This document shows positions 38,207 to 49,374 of a stretch of 64,000 bases of DNA, piece by piece. The stretch lies in the NCBI GenBank assembly GCA_900239685.1, contig OENT01000275.1:79309-143308 (forward strand). Reading direction: 5' to 3'. Position numbers and translations under genes: made by a program. The notes beneath the pieces are model-generated. The model made no database searches and had not been told where the DNA came from. It worked only from the letters and a program-made list of their open reading frames with translations. The DNA is from Rotaria macrura. Taxonomy: Eukaryota > Rotifera > Eurotatoria > Philodinida > Philodinidae. Numbering within the stretch: the first letter of the stretch is position 1; each line of letters starts with the position of its first letter.

Positions 38207-39142
38207 TTATGCAGCTATTTCAGTATTCTTCAGTGGCGAAACTTTTTGATTAAATGCTTTCCACGTTAATATTCTAATACATTCTCTTCGGAACGCATAA
38301 AATGTAATTAAATACAATGGAAATGATAATACATGATATGTATACAGAATTCCATCCAAAAAATGTACAACTGTAGCATTTGTTTTCATAAAGAATGCAT
38401 GAGTAACTGTTGCTGGTATGGTCATCACCAAAAACAGAGAAGTTGTTATAACCAAGGATAATGCTATTGCTCGATGTTGAAGACGTGACTTTGGAGTTGA
38501 CGTAGTACGTCGAAAATGGATTAAATGATAAACAACACCACTATTTAATATAACCATGCACATGAATGGAACACAGTTATATACACCTAAATTCACATAA
38601 TCCCACATGGGGTGGTTTTGGTAAGATTGTGCTTGAATACTAATGGTACCATTGGTTTTTCTATAGCAAGCAAAAATAAGTAAATGCAGATTCAAGACTA
38701 TCGCAGCTAAGATAACACATGAAATGACAATGAAAACAGATCTTGATCTAGTCATCCACGGACGACATATACGGCTTAAACATAAATATCGATCGAAACA
38801 AACAAACACCCGAAGCCAAGCTGATGTTTGTTGTGTAAAATAACTCATAAAACTAATGAATCTACATGATCCAATTGAATACTGTAGAAGTTGAAACTCG
38901 TGTGCTATTACTAGATAATGATCAAGATTCCATCCATATAACATTAAGATATCAAATATTGCTATCGTACGCATATAATGAACAATCGGTTTTGCTTTAT
39001 AATCTCGGAACTTCGATCGGCAAAGAATAAAGAATGTAAAAAAGTTGAAAATAGTTCCGAAAATAATCAATGATAACGAATAATAAGCGACAATCCATGA
39101 TTCTGTTGATGTGAGGGTTTGAGTAGTTGTGTTATTCGGCAT
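38207..39142 (-). CDS. Rhodopsin-like 7TM receptor (single exon)
   Basis: A 311-residue intronless receptor with seven hydrophobic helices. N-terminal NNTT is a possible glycosylation site. TM1 is SLSLIIFGTIFNFFTFFIL, lacking the usual GN pair. CRFISF precedes TM3, and the TM3 end is VFVCFDRYLCLSR, so DRY is intact. Cysteines in extracellular loop 2 are not clearly placed. TM6 contains VITTSLFLVMTIPATVTH. TM7 reads YHVLSFPLYLITFYAFRRE, so Asn of NPxxY is replaced. It differs strongly from the receptor at 28.7 kb, so the two are not a recent tandem pair. The ligand is unknown; the general style matches invertebrate neuropeptide-receptor-like proteins. Confidence 0.83.
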   Translation of the reverse strand: MPNNTTTQTLTSTESWIVAYYSLSLIIFGTIFNFFTFFILCRSKFRDYKAKPIVHYMRTIAIFDILMLYGWNLDHYLVIAHEFQLLQYSIGSCRFISFMSYFTQQTSAWLRVFVCFDRYLCLSRICRPWMTRSRSVFIVISCVILAAIVLNLHLLIFACYRKTNGTISIQAQSYQNHPMWDYVNLGVYNCVPFMCMVILNSGVVYHLIHFRRTTSTPKSRLQHRAIALSLVITTSLFLVMTIPATVTHAFFMKTNATVVHFLDGILYTYHVLSFPLYLITFYAFRRECIRILTWKAFNQKVSPLKNTEIAA

Positions 39143-40420
39143 TGTATAAATTCAAATGTTTATTCACAGTCAAGAACAAACTATATTAAATGAAAAAACA
39201 GCGTCAGCAAGCCATTAATAGATTGTAAAAATTACCGATGCGTTGTTTGCAACTGTTTGTAGAAGCTGCTTTTTTCTTGAGTATCGCATTCAAGAAATTA
39301 CAGTTGCCTCATTTCGAAAGTAATATTCTTCATAGAAACACAAGACAATAAAATCCTATCAAATTTTCCGTTATTTATGAAGAAACAGAAATTTCCGTTT
39401 TCAATCTGCGTTTGTTTCTTTACTCTTCTAGAAAAACTATATTGTTTTTCTAATTAATTTTCGCAAAACTTCAACAACTATATATAGATTAATTTGATGA
39501 AGAGTAGTTTATACTTTTCTTCTATACACGTCAGTTCACTTATAGAAAAGTCTAAATCATGAATATAAAATTTATTGATAAAACGTGTATAATAACGAAA
39601 CTATCCTGTATAGAGAGAGTCTCTTGATAGTAATTATTTCTGACCGACGATTCTACTGCTGAAGATAATTTAACAATCTTACAGCTTTGCTTTTAGAAAA
39701 AAAAACAACTACACTTCTATATGAGAATGAGAATAATGATGAACCGAGTAACATATGTCAAAAATTACTCACATCGACCTCCCATCCTATATAATAAGTA
39801 TTGAAATAGCATTCTAAAAGAATTGCTTTTTCTTCTCTGTAGTTCGTTTAAAATAGGATGACAATTCAAAACCTCAACTTCACAAGCTAGGATTATCAAC
39901 TCTTATCAGAGTTAGCGTAGTTTATTGAAGTTTTTCTGATGTGCGTAGTGTGAATTACAACATGATCTTCTTGTAGAAAGGATATCAGACATTTAGTTGA
40001 ATTTCTTAATTTCACTGAAATTGAAAACGAATGATCCATGTTGAATATTGTCTTTCTTTTTAGGCTCACACCATATAGGACTCTTTGAATATGGCACTGT
40101 AGAGATACTTTTTTTAAAATATTGATTCGGTTACGATCTACTCGCACTATGAAAGAGAACCGTTGAATTCCATTTTGATTTGTATATCAATACTTTTTAT
40201 TAACGTACAACTTTGATTATTCATGTACCGTTCTGCGCCGTGAATTTTCTAAAAGAAAACCAGACACAAACAATTCAGTACTTTAGACAAAAATCACATG
40301 TTATCTATGTCGTTTGTGGAAAAGACATGATGTGAAACACTTAAATATCTCTTTAGCAATCACTCTACTAATACTTCGTAGTGATTCCTGGTAACTCATC
40401 GTAAAATTCTCGACTAGGTT
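39143..40420. other. Gene-free spacer
   Basis: Upstream of the second receptor. Nothing recognisable; the ORF 39896-40147 has no family resemblance. Confidence 0.5.
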
Positions 40421-40690
40421 TTGATGGTCTATATTATAAGCATACGGGCATATGCTATATTATCTAACACATCTTGACCAGAAAGTCCGTATCGTTCAGT
40501 ATAATAGTCAGAAAACGTTCGCGACGGAACGAGCCTTCAGTATCGATATAGGTCGCTTTACATTCTCCACCACCCGTATTAATAGGTAACTGAGAACGAA
40601 GCTGAAAGAAAATATCTCGGTGAGTAACAAACGGGAAGTTGAGATACAAATTAATTGACAAGTAACCGCGACTTGGCGAGTTAGTTATGT
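40421..40690 (-). pseudogene. RAD51 exon-3 fragment (decayed partial duplicate)
   Basis: It matches the RAD51 gene at about 47509-47765 on the same strand, covering exon 3, its upstream intron and the start of exon 2. Conserved stretches include the reverse complement of the exon coding YIDTEGSFR and the intron/exon junction. Because intron sequence is present, it is a DNA-level copy and not a retrocopy. It is broken: there are indels around the AERYG/ARAYN regions and changes within the GGGEGKA stretch (GGGECKA). It cannot encode a working recombinase. A TIR element copy begins about 90 bp further right. Confidence 0.85.
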
Positions 40691-40777
40691 TTTAGCACAG
40701 AGATTAAGAGCATGACATTCTTGAGACTTAATGGAATAATATCTAGAGAATAAAATTAAACTTTCGAGGTATACGTT

Positions 40778-41098
40778 CCCAGGAGGATCATTCCGACACT
40801 TGGATCCGATCATGTTTCTATCAGAGATTCTCTAATACGACGAAATCCCATCGGCTTCCTGGTTGCAACACGACATTCGGACCCCTAGTGTTGGCTTTTG
40901 TCAAGTCCTACTATCGGAATCTGATTGGATTTTATCGTATGATCTAACAGGCCTCTACTATTGGGATTAAATGCTAATTCGTACACAAATAAGAAAATAG
41001 GTTTCTACCAGCGGATCCGTTAGTGGTTCCACAACCCGGATTCCCATAGGATTTCATCGGATCCGACTGGATTCGGTATCGGATTCATTCACCTGAGT
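40778..41098 (+). mobile_element. Short TIR element, copy A (321 bp)
   Basis: The left end is CCCAGGAGGATCATTCCGAC and the right end on the minus strand is CTCAGGTGAATGAATCCGAT, so the ends are imperfect inverted repeats. Related copies occur at 43807-44077 (inverted), 60537-60808 and 63223-63372 (inverted). It is short, noncoding and multi-copy: MITE-like. Target-site duplication is not clear. Confidence 0.65.
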
Positions 41099-43806
41099 TA
41101 ATGAAAAACAAGAAAATATTCAACTTTTTATTATTATGCAAAGCGAACAGTCTAAATACATCTCCATTATTTGTGTAGCAAACTGCAATATAAAGTAAGA
41201 TAATTCTGATAATAGGCAATCTTTCAGTTTACACACTCAACGTTTTTTTTATTAGATGATTAAAAACCCCCTATTTCAACCTTTACTAATCCCGACACAA
41301 TCTGGACAGATATTTCAAGTGTCAGGACGACACCAGAAAAACGATTAAAATCATGAAATGATTTTCCTCTGACATCATGTGTAGTGACATACACTACTAC
41401 ATATTTTTACTCAGAAGAAAATTTTCAAAATAAAATAATAAATATTTCTCAACTAAGTTGCTGGTATACCAATGATTCATAATATGTGGGAGAACGAAAG
41501 AGCGAAAGAAAGACTCGTTTTCTCTTGTATCTCACGTGTTACTTTATTGACCCTGACATTGTTATGCCTATTCTCAATATTTTCGTGTTTATAGTTGTTT
41601 ATCTTCCAAAACATAAAGCAATTAAGTCTCAATTAGTGAAAGATATCAGGAAAAAGCTTGTATCAAAAAGATTGCTTCGAAGATAATGATATTCCAAATG
41701 CACAACAAAAAGATATTTCTTTGCTTTATTGGTTTATTTTGACCAAGAATCATTTTCTCTTCGTCGATTGCTGCATATAGAACTGAAACCACTTTTTTCT
41801 TGCGAGAACTGCAAGAAATGCAACACAACCAATGCTATTTATTATAACAATACTTGGGTTATTTAATGCCAACAAGAATATTTATACAAAAAAAATCGAT
41901 AACGCTTAATATATGATATCTGTTGGCATTATGGCCCAGGAGGATCGTTATGACCGACAGAAACGGGGTCTTAAACGACTACAAGCCAGCGTTTCATGGC
42001 ATTAGTTTCCGCCATACCGTTTTGCGGACCGTTCTTCACACAATGGGCCTCAACTTTCTGGTATGACGGATTACGACGGCGTATTACGCCAGCTTGCAAC
42101 GTTTTATCACCGTTTTATATCGTTTACGGTGCCGCGTCTCTTGGTCTCGGCAGTGCATGTTGTAGATAGTTATCTTGGTCATACCCGCCAAAAGACCTTG
42201 ATGCTTATTAAACGAAACTGATCCAAATAGTAGCAAATGGTGTAGCAGCTACTCATCTTACATGTGTTACAGTACCTTATTTAAATCACTGAAGCCTACG
42301 CTGGCCAATAAAAAGCCTATCTTTAGTTCTTATGGCTTTCGAGCTTATTTTTTCTGTTGAGTTTCTTGTTCTGTTTGTTCTAAAATAATTTAACATGGAA
42401 CTGTTAGTCATAGATAAATATTCGGTTTAAAACCAGTAACTGAATCGTCGGAATGAGAATGTAACTTCAATGAATCAAAAACTGTTGACCCTCCATTTAT
42501 TTCATCTAAGAATGAAACAGATTTTTGAATGTTCCGTATGTATGCAAGTATAGCGAAAACTACACATGTTCGATATCTTTCTTCTCTATTTAGAGAAATA
42601 ACATTACATGGTGTATTGAATTTTACTCTGTTCAATACGATTTTATTCAAGGTGATAACAACTCAGGTCGTGACTCAAGTTCGATTATTAACATCGGAAA
42701 TGATACGAACATCGGCCTCGGTTACTCACAGACAACGATTATCACATTTATATTCATACGATTAACATCAAAATTATGTTCTGAAGATGGTCGATAAGAC
42801 CAAAATTTCAACAATAATGAATGCTTATCAGTCTTTTATGAAATAAATGGAGAATCAAAAGTTTTTGATTCATTGAATTTACATTCTCACTCCATCGATT
42901 CAATTGCTCGTTTTAAACCGAATATTTATCTCTGTTTGTTCTAGATTGATATTCCATGATTTCAGATTTATTCGTTTCTCTTTCAAATTGGCCTGAAAAC
43001 GGCTATGCATGTCGTTCGCATTCTCAATCACTTTTCGAAGTCAACATGAGAAATATCTTTCAGAAACATTCGGCCTTTGACGTATGTATATGTACTGAGG
43101 AGTAAATCGATAAAACAAAACACAGTCAGGAGAATTTTAGCTGAAAACTGAAGACTATTTTGCAGTTAATTCACGTACGCATGTTCACGAAGGAATGAAG
43201 CAGAGCCGTAAGTGAAGTGACCAACATACTTTACAACGAATGCTGAAGAAATGTGGGATCATCCTAGAAATAATAATAACAAACTAGTACATAATGATAC
43301 TTTGATTAAACAATGCATCAAGATTTTGCCGTTTCTCAATCGGTTTAGTTGACATAGTCTCAATCTCACTTCATAAGTTCTAGAGACCGAAACGAATAAA
43401 AAAATTTCAATTCGACTCATACATAACAGAAGATCACATCAGTATTCATAGTGTTCGTGCAGCCATGATAAGCGTCATCTGCCTCGATGGACGGTATCCT
43501 TTCTTTTGCTTCTAAATGGTTTTCGCAAAGGATAATCATAATACAAAAGCAGATTCAACAAGGAAAAAGTAATTCCATGACAAAAAACCGAGATAAAAAA
43601 TGGGTACATCTAAACATTCTAACCAAGTAGAAGAACTATTTTCTCTATTTTTCAAACTGGACTTCTAATCCACATGCACTCGCATTTCCTTGAACTTTCT
43701 GAGAATGATGAAATCTTCTGATTATTTCAAAAATTTTAGTACCTATACCGAGGATTTTTTATCTACGGGTTACTTCCGTGGTAAATGAGTACTATCAAAA
43801 CTGATA
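41099..43806. other. Repeat-rich stretch between inverted element copies A and B
   Basis: No intact gene. It includes a relatively GC-rich segment at about 41934-42205 that starts with an element-end-like GCCCAGGAGGATCGTTATGA, and a ~100 bp inverted duplication (42410-42505 versus 42834-42937). Short ORFs (41486-41686, 42408-42650) have no recognised family. It looks like nested mobile or decayed DNA. Confidence 0.5.
42410..42937. repeat. Inverted duplication with ~330 bp loop
   Basis: About 95-100 bp at 42410-42505 recur, reverse-complemented and roughly 85% alike by eye, at 42834-42937. Shared blocks include GATAAATATTCGGTTTAAAA and its complement. On the minus strand the left arm is open (ending FKPNIYL), whereas the right arm has stops. 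Confidence 0.7.
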
Positions 43807-44077
43807 GAATCCGATGAAATCCTATGGGAATCCGGGTTGTGGAACCACTAACGGATCCGCTGGTAGAAACCTATTTTCTTATTTGTGTACGAATTAGCAT
43901 TTAATCCCAATAGTAGAGGCCTGTTAGATCATACGATAAAATCCAATCAGATTCCGATAGTAGGACTTGACAAAAGCCAACACTAGGGGTCCGAATGTCG
44001 TGTTGCAACCAGGAAGCCGATGGGATTTCGTCGTATTAGAGAATCTCCGATAGAAACATGATCGGATCCAACTGCCC
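43807..44077 (-). mobile_element. Short TIR element, copy B (inverted, end-truncated)
   Basis: Nearly identical to the reverse complement of copy A from its right part through TTGTGTACGAATTAGCATTT to ATGATCGGATCCAA. The final ~25 bp carrying the CCCAGG end are missing. Copies A and B face each other about 2.7 kb apart. Confidence 0.75.
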
Positions 44078-46909
44078 GCATGAGCCTCCTGATTTTTTGG
44101 CACGATTTGCAACTAGCACGGATGTTTCATGCTTTGGATTTCGTAGGATGCCAATGATTTTCTCCAAAGTTTTCGAAAATGCGAATAACTGTGGAAGTTG
44201 TTCTCTTGAATTTGGGTTCCACAGAACTGGTCTGAACTTTTTAATGAACCTGCAGCATTTTAAAGCAATAAAATCTCAGCTTTCACCCATGGATTGTATC
44301 AATACGAAACTGCCCTCGCGTGCGTAGGTAGCTAAACAACATTAAGGGTATGCAGAAAAAATTGCGATGAAATAGAGACGACATATAGTGGAATCAGAAT
44401 TACCAATCACTGTTACTTCTGACTGAGTTAATAATGAGAATGGTGTTCACATTCGAGAAGTCAAACTTCGAACTTCGTTGCATGATAATTTGTCTAGCAG
44501 TGATGAACTGCCACTCGATGGTGGTATTGCTGCAAGGTGTTGCAACGATGCGACACACAGCGCGAAAAATGTTTGAAAATGGCACTCAGTGCTGTGATTC
44601 GGAAATCAAACTGAGTAGACACTTCAGGTTCGACTCGATTCGGTTCATTTCTGTATTCGATCATAGATACGTGCAGTGGATCCAAAAATGATTAACTCAC
44701 CAATGAATCATCAATTAGTTTTCTCAAGGATAGTTGAACAAAATGAACAAAGCAGTCGGTACACGTACCACCACGAAGCCTGCTATTAGTAATGTATTCG
44801 CAATAAATTTTAGTCTTTTTCTGTACGGTCTCACCTATTTCATTTCAGCAATATTAGAGCTGTGTAGATTTTTTGCGTCCGAAAATGATCAGCTCAGTTT
44901 CAAAAAAGATTTTTTTTCTCTAGCTAATAACTTCTCCAAATGAAATTTTCTGCTTTCCTGTGCTACTCTATGTCCTAAGGAATACGTATCACTGGAAATG
45001 TCCAGAAGAAATTATCTTAAACAGAACTTTATCTATTAAAACTGATGTCATGGCCTCCACCACGTATATATTGTAGGGAAAAAAGCACTTTTCTCGTGTT
45101 GAGATGGCTCCTCAGTGAATTCAGGAATAGAATTATGAAGAAGGGTCGCTAACAATATATATATAAAAGCTTCGAAAGGCATTTGAACATTTTTTCTTAT
45201 CAGAAATGTAAAAATCATTAGAGTACCTGCTCTCATACCCTTGGTCGCATCAGAAAAAGTCCCTTGCAAAACCGAATTTCTGAGTAACATGAATACCAGC
45301 TTCATATTCGAATAGAGTATCTTACGTTACATTAGAAAAAATTTCAATTAGTTCATTATGGTTAGAAGAGTAATTATTATAATCAGTGATGGGCATAGAA
45401 GAGGTGCCAAATAAAAAGTGTGTACCAAATTTGAAATACTGATCCCCACAAGACGATTATTGATACAATTATGAATACATGAGTCACTGTGAGCGTAGAG
45501 AATGCGTACAAGATGAAACAAGCGTCTCTCTGATTTTTGACAAGTAGTATTCGTTTAGCATTTATTTCATGCTTATGATTGATTATAATAACTATTCTTC
45601 TAGCCCATATAAATTAACTGAAAATACTTAGTAATTTTGATTCTATGGTGGCTCCTAAAGCAATTGCATGCACTCTATTTGAATATTGAATTCTTATTAA
45701 GTTGCGTTGGAATTTGATATTACAGTGAAATGTTTTTTTGAATACGGTCGAGGGTCACTCAATCATGACTTCCATTATGCAGTATCGTTGGTTAAAGTGA
45801 CGCCTTATGAACACTTAACCGACATGCCTTCAGTGCTGTACGATGATGCACTTAACATTTATTTCATGTTTACTGGCATTTTCTATAGTTCTTATCAGTT
45901 CGAATAATGCACGAGTTGTTGTCGCGAATATCGATAAGTGATTGTTACAAATAGAAGGGTAACAGTTGTTTTACTTCAGCTTACTAGGTGAGACTTCTAT
46001 TTGACTCCAATGTAGATCTTCTATTAGTAGGTCACAGGCATGACTTGTTCTTCTTCACAACAGTGGATTTATCATACCTTCTTAATCCGAACGAAAAACG
46101 GCTGTGTCGATTGTACGCATCAGTTTAAATTTTGTAAGAAATCGAAATATCATGTCTTCATCAATGCAAATAGACATGGTGTGAAGAAGTCGTACTTGTA
46201 ACATAGCTGCTAATATCAACGTTTGAATGTATTGAACATTCATGAGCATCATTACTTTAAATTCGACGTTCTATCTTATCATGATGGTACCGAACTAATG
46301 ATAAGCATATGTATGATGTCTAACAAGATTAATTAACTTTTTCTTATAGACCATAGAATGTAATTCTTTACTTGGAATCACCAACATTTGTCAGTTACGT
46401 ATCCGATTTCAAAAAAGAAATATATTCTCGAAACATTCTATTTCAACTAAAATACAAATCAGAATTAGATTCTATCGCATGACAGTGAACAATGCTGCTT
46501 TAGAAATATTTTTATAACGAGCAGAAATATAATGAATGGAGATGATTGTCACATTAGATTGATTTACTGTGCACTCAGCACATCATTCGTGGATTCTCAC
46601 TGTCGGTTGGGTTCAACTTAATCTGTGCAACTGTGTTCATTATTGTATTTGATGAATTGATATTGCTGTAATTTTCCAATGTACTGTAAAAGATAACCAT
46701 CCAATTACAATAGTTCTACTTTGTTCATCAATAGTAAATCTTTATTTTCGCAATTTAACCATCAATCTTTGTAAACAAAAGTATCATGTATAGTTGAATA
46801 AACCAAACAACTTCATAGATTTTAATGTTTCATTACATAAGAGTACAATAAATAATTCGAATGAAAATCTTACATATATCTATTTCTCTCTATATATATA
46901 CATGGACAA
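44078..46909. other. Spacer with unassigned short ORFs
   Basis: Lies left of the RAD51 3' end. ORFs at 44058-44327, 44434-44691, 45048-45305 and 45707-45907 do not match a family I recognise. Several show somewhat balanced codon use, so decayed gene remnants are possible. A minus-strand AATAAA at 46741-46746 may serve RAD51. Confidence 0.4.
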
Positions 46910-48314
46910 TCAACACAGATCTTTTGGTGCTGCATCAACGATGCCTTCCGGGCCAATTGCAAATATAGCGTCTGTTTCTGGTAAACATGGACTATCAGCC
47001 ACATGACATATACGTGAATCACCTTTGCCCTTCTTCAAATAGAGTCTAAAAAAGAAGGAACAATAGGATGATCAAAACTAGAATCAAATGAGAACATCTA
47101 AATACCGTGTTGTCGATGCATGAGCCATAACATTACCACCGATCGGTTTCTTTTGATCGCCATACATAGCTTGACCATCGACTTGAGCAACAACTTGATT
47201 TGTCAGGATGACTGCGACACCAAACTAAAGAGAAACAAGTTGCATTGAATTATTCATGAAACCACTGAATCGAACCTCATCAGTAATACGTAATAGCATG
47301 CGCATAAACTTTGCTAATTGCATTTGTCTTGCTGCTAATTCACCACGACCGGAATAATCTGTTCGAAATAACGATGTGGCACTATCAACAATTAGTACTG
47401 CATATCTACATCAGAGAAAGACGTTTTTTCGTATCTGAAACAATAGCAATGTTGATTCGTTCTACCTTGATTCACACATCATAGCTGTTGCCATGTACAA
47501 TAATTGAATTTGATGATCTGTATTATAAGCACGTGCATATGCTATATTATCTAACACATCTTGACCAGAAAGTCCATATCGTTCAGCAATAGCCAGTAAA
47601 CGTTCGGGACGGAACGAGCCTTCAGTATCGATATAGATAGCTTTACCTTCTCCACCACCCATATCAATAGGTAACTGAGAAAGAAAGAGAAAAGATTACA
47701 TGGTGAGTAACAAGCAGAGCACAGCATTGAAATACAAATTACTTGACAAGTAACAGCAACTTGATGACATAATTGTGATTTACCACAACGATATTCGCCA
47801 TACAGTTCTGTAATAGAACCTGTTTCGAAGCCACCTTGCAATTGTTTATCGAGCTCTCTTGAGCCAGTCGTTAATTGAATAATTTCCGAGCGTTTTTGAT
47901 GATATTCAGTAGCTGTTGTAAAACCCATTGGAACAAGTTTCGCTGCTTCAGCCTTGAAACAAATTATATATTTCGTTTCGTTCTTGCTCTGATTTCAATG
48001 TAAAAACTTACAGCTAGTTTATCAGCTTTTGCATCGCTAATACCTTTCACGGCTAGAAGACTTTTCCTTGGTGCAAAAGCAATCGATTCAACAGTACAGA
48101 ATCCAGCTTCTTGTAATTTCTTTAAATCAGCTGTGCCAATACCACAAGATTTATCTAATTTTGTTATTGGTGTTGGTCCACTAGTTTCACAATCGATTGA
48201 TACACTATCATTGACTTGAAGTGCAGCGGTTACTGCAGCTGGAGCTTCTGTAGTCGAAGTGTTCTCTTTTTCTTTCTCAACGGTTGATTCTCGAGTTTTA
48301 GTTTTTGGAGGCAT
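46910..48314 (-). CDS. RAD51: RAD51 recombinase
   Basis: RAD51 forms ATP-dependent filaments on single-stranded DNA and drives strand exchange in homologous recombination in the nucleus. Exons 48314-48012, 47952-47743, 47674-47466, 47405-47276, 47224-47106 and 47045-46910 give 368 residues (human 339). The HhH N-terminal domain has [34 protein letters not shown] and [12 protein letters not shown]. It continues [20 protein letters not shown]. Walker A is GEYRCGKS (153-160) with catalytic Lys 159. [20 protein letters not shown], the Walker B region [61 protein letters not shown] and a typical tail follow. The start was placed at MPPKTK, ignoring an in-frame upstream Met at 48395. The ~45-residue extension before the conserved domain is Glu/Thr-rich. 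A broken partial copy lies at 40.4 kb. Confidence 0.96.
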
Positions 48315-49374
48315 TTCTATTGAAATGAATTGGAAAACCTTTGTGTTTAGTTCGTTCTCATATAAAAGTTTGAACCAATCCGACATACTCAACAAATTTT
48401 GTGTCGCACACGCTTAGTTTGCCAGATGTCGTACATCACAATAAAAGTAATTGTCATTGGTTGGTTATTCAACGCTTAATTTTACTCGGTATCAGACAGA
48501 CAAACATGTATGGAATGAATAATGGTGGAATTAAAAATTGATTAACATTGATTCAATTTTCCGCGTAAGTAAAATGAAAATCATCTTTCTGTTTATTCGT
48601 AAGAAGAAATGAGTCAATTAGTTTTGCTAGTACACGGTCGTTCAGTGTTTACAAGTGAAAAATCTAAGTTACTGTAAGTTTTTTTCGAAAACAATTACAC
48701 TTTCATGAGCAGAAAATAGTCGAAGAATGATCTTAAAAGAAATACCATTGAAACTAGCAGGTCAAAAGAATTTCATGCTGCTGTGTCAGAAAATGACAAT
48801 CTACTGATCTATTTGTATATGGCATCATTGTCATGAAATGTTTAAAGCCAGTAAACTTCCGAACGAACATTCCAAAATCCCAGTGCTCTCAGAACATCCT
48901 GTTTACATACAATCTATTTACTGTTTGAATCAACCTTAACCTCAACAGTGACTGAAAAATATAAAAAGTAGAAAGCATTCTTGTCGATAGTTTGACTGAC
49001 TGTTTCGAATGATTTCTCGATAAGAGTAGTAAGTATGTAAAAAGTTCATCGATCATATTTATCGATGTCGAAATCTGTGGCATTCATTAGATTAGATATA
49101 CTGTTCAAATTTATGAAAATCTAACTTTAGAGAAAACTTAATGTACACTCGTGGGCAGGGATTTCTTCGTGCTAGGTCATAAGTGCTAGTGGAACTAAGC
49201 ATGTCTACATGCAGTAACTATGTCTTCTTCAACGATCCGTCAATGTTCGACTGTTTGAGCATTGTCATTAGCTATTTGTTGGCGACACAGTAGCATGTTA
49301 TTTAAGCAAAACAAAACATTTCTTCACTTTAAATATGAACGAATATAGCTTCAATATTTTAGAGAAAAAAATCT
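48315..49374. promoter_or_regulatory. Divergent intergenic region RAD51 / VPS72
   Basis: 1.06 kb separate two head-to-head start codons, so it must contain both promoters. At 48609-48673 a small open stretch (MSQLVLLVHGRS...) ends at a good GTAAGT donor and could be a first exon of an unidentified transcript. No matching downstream exon was found before VPS72. Confidence 0.4.

Noticed and set aside
44058-44327. 89-residue ORF (+) starting in element copy B
   Set aside because: It begins inside a repeat, shows no family motif and has no splice partners; it could be a relic but is not supportable as a gene.
44434-44691. Overlapping ORFs on both strands with fairly balanced codons
   Set aside because: No domain or motif was recognised and both strands are open; I could not support coding.
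48315-48395. In-frame N-terminal extension of RAD51 to a Met at 48395
   Set aside because: The extension has no RAD51-like features; MPPKTK at 48314 gives a typical start, though the longer form cannot be excluded.
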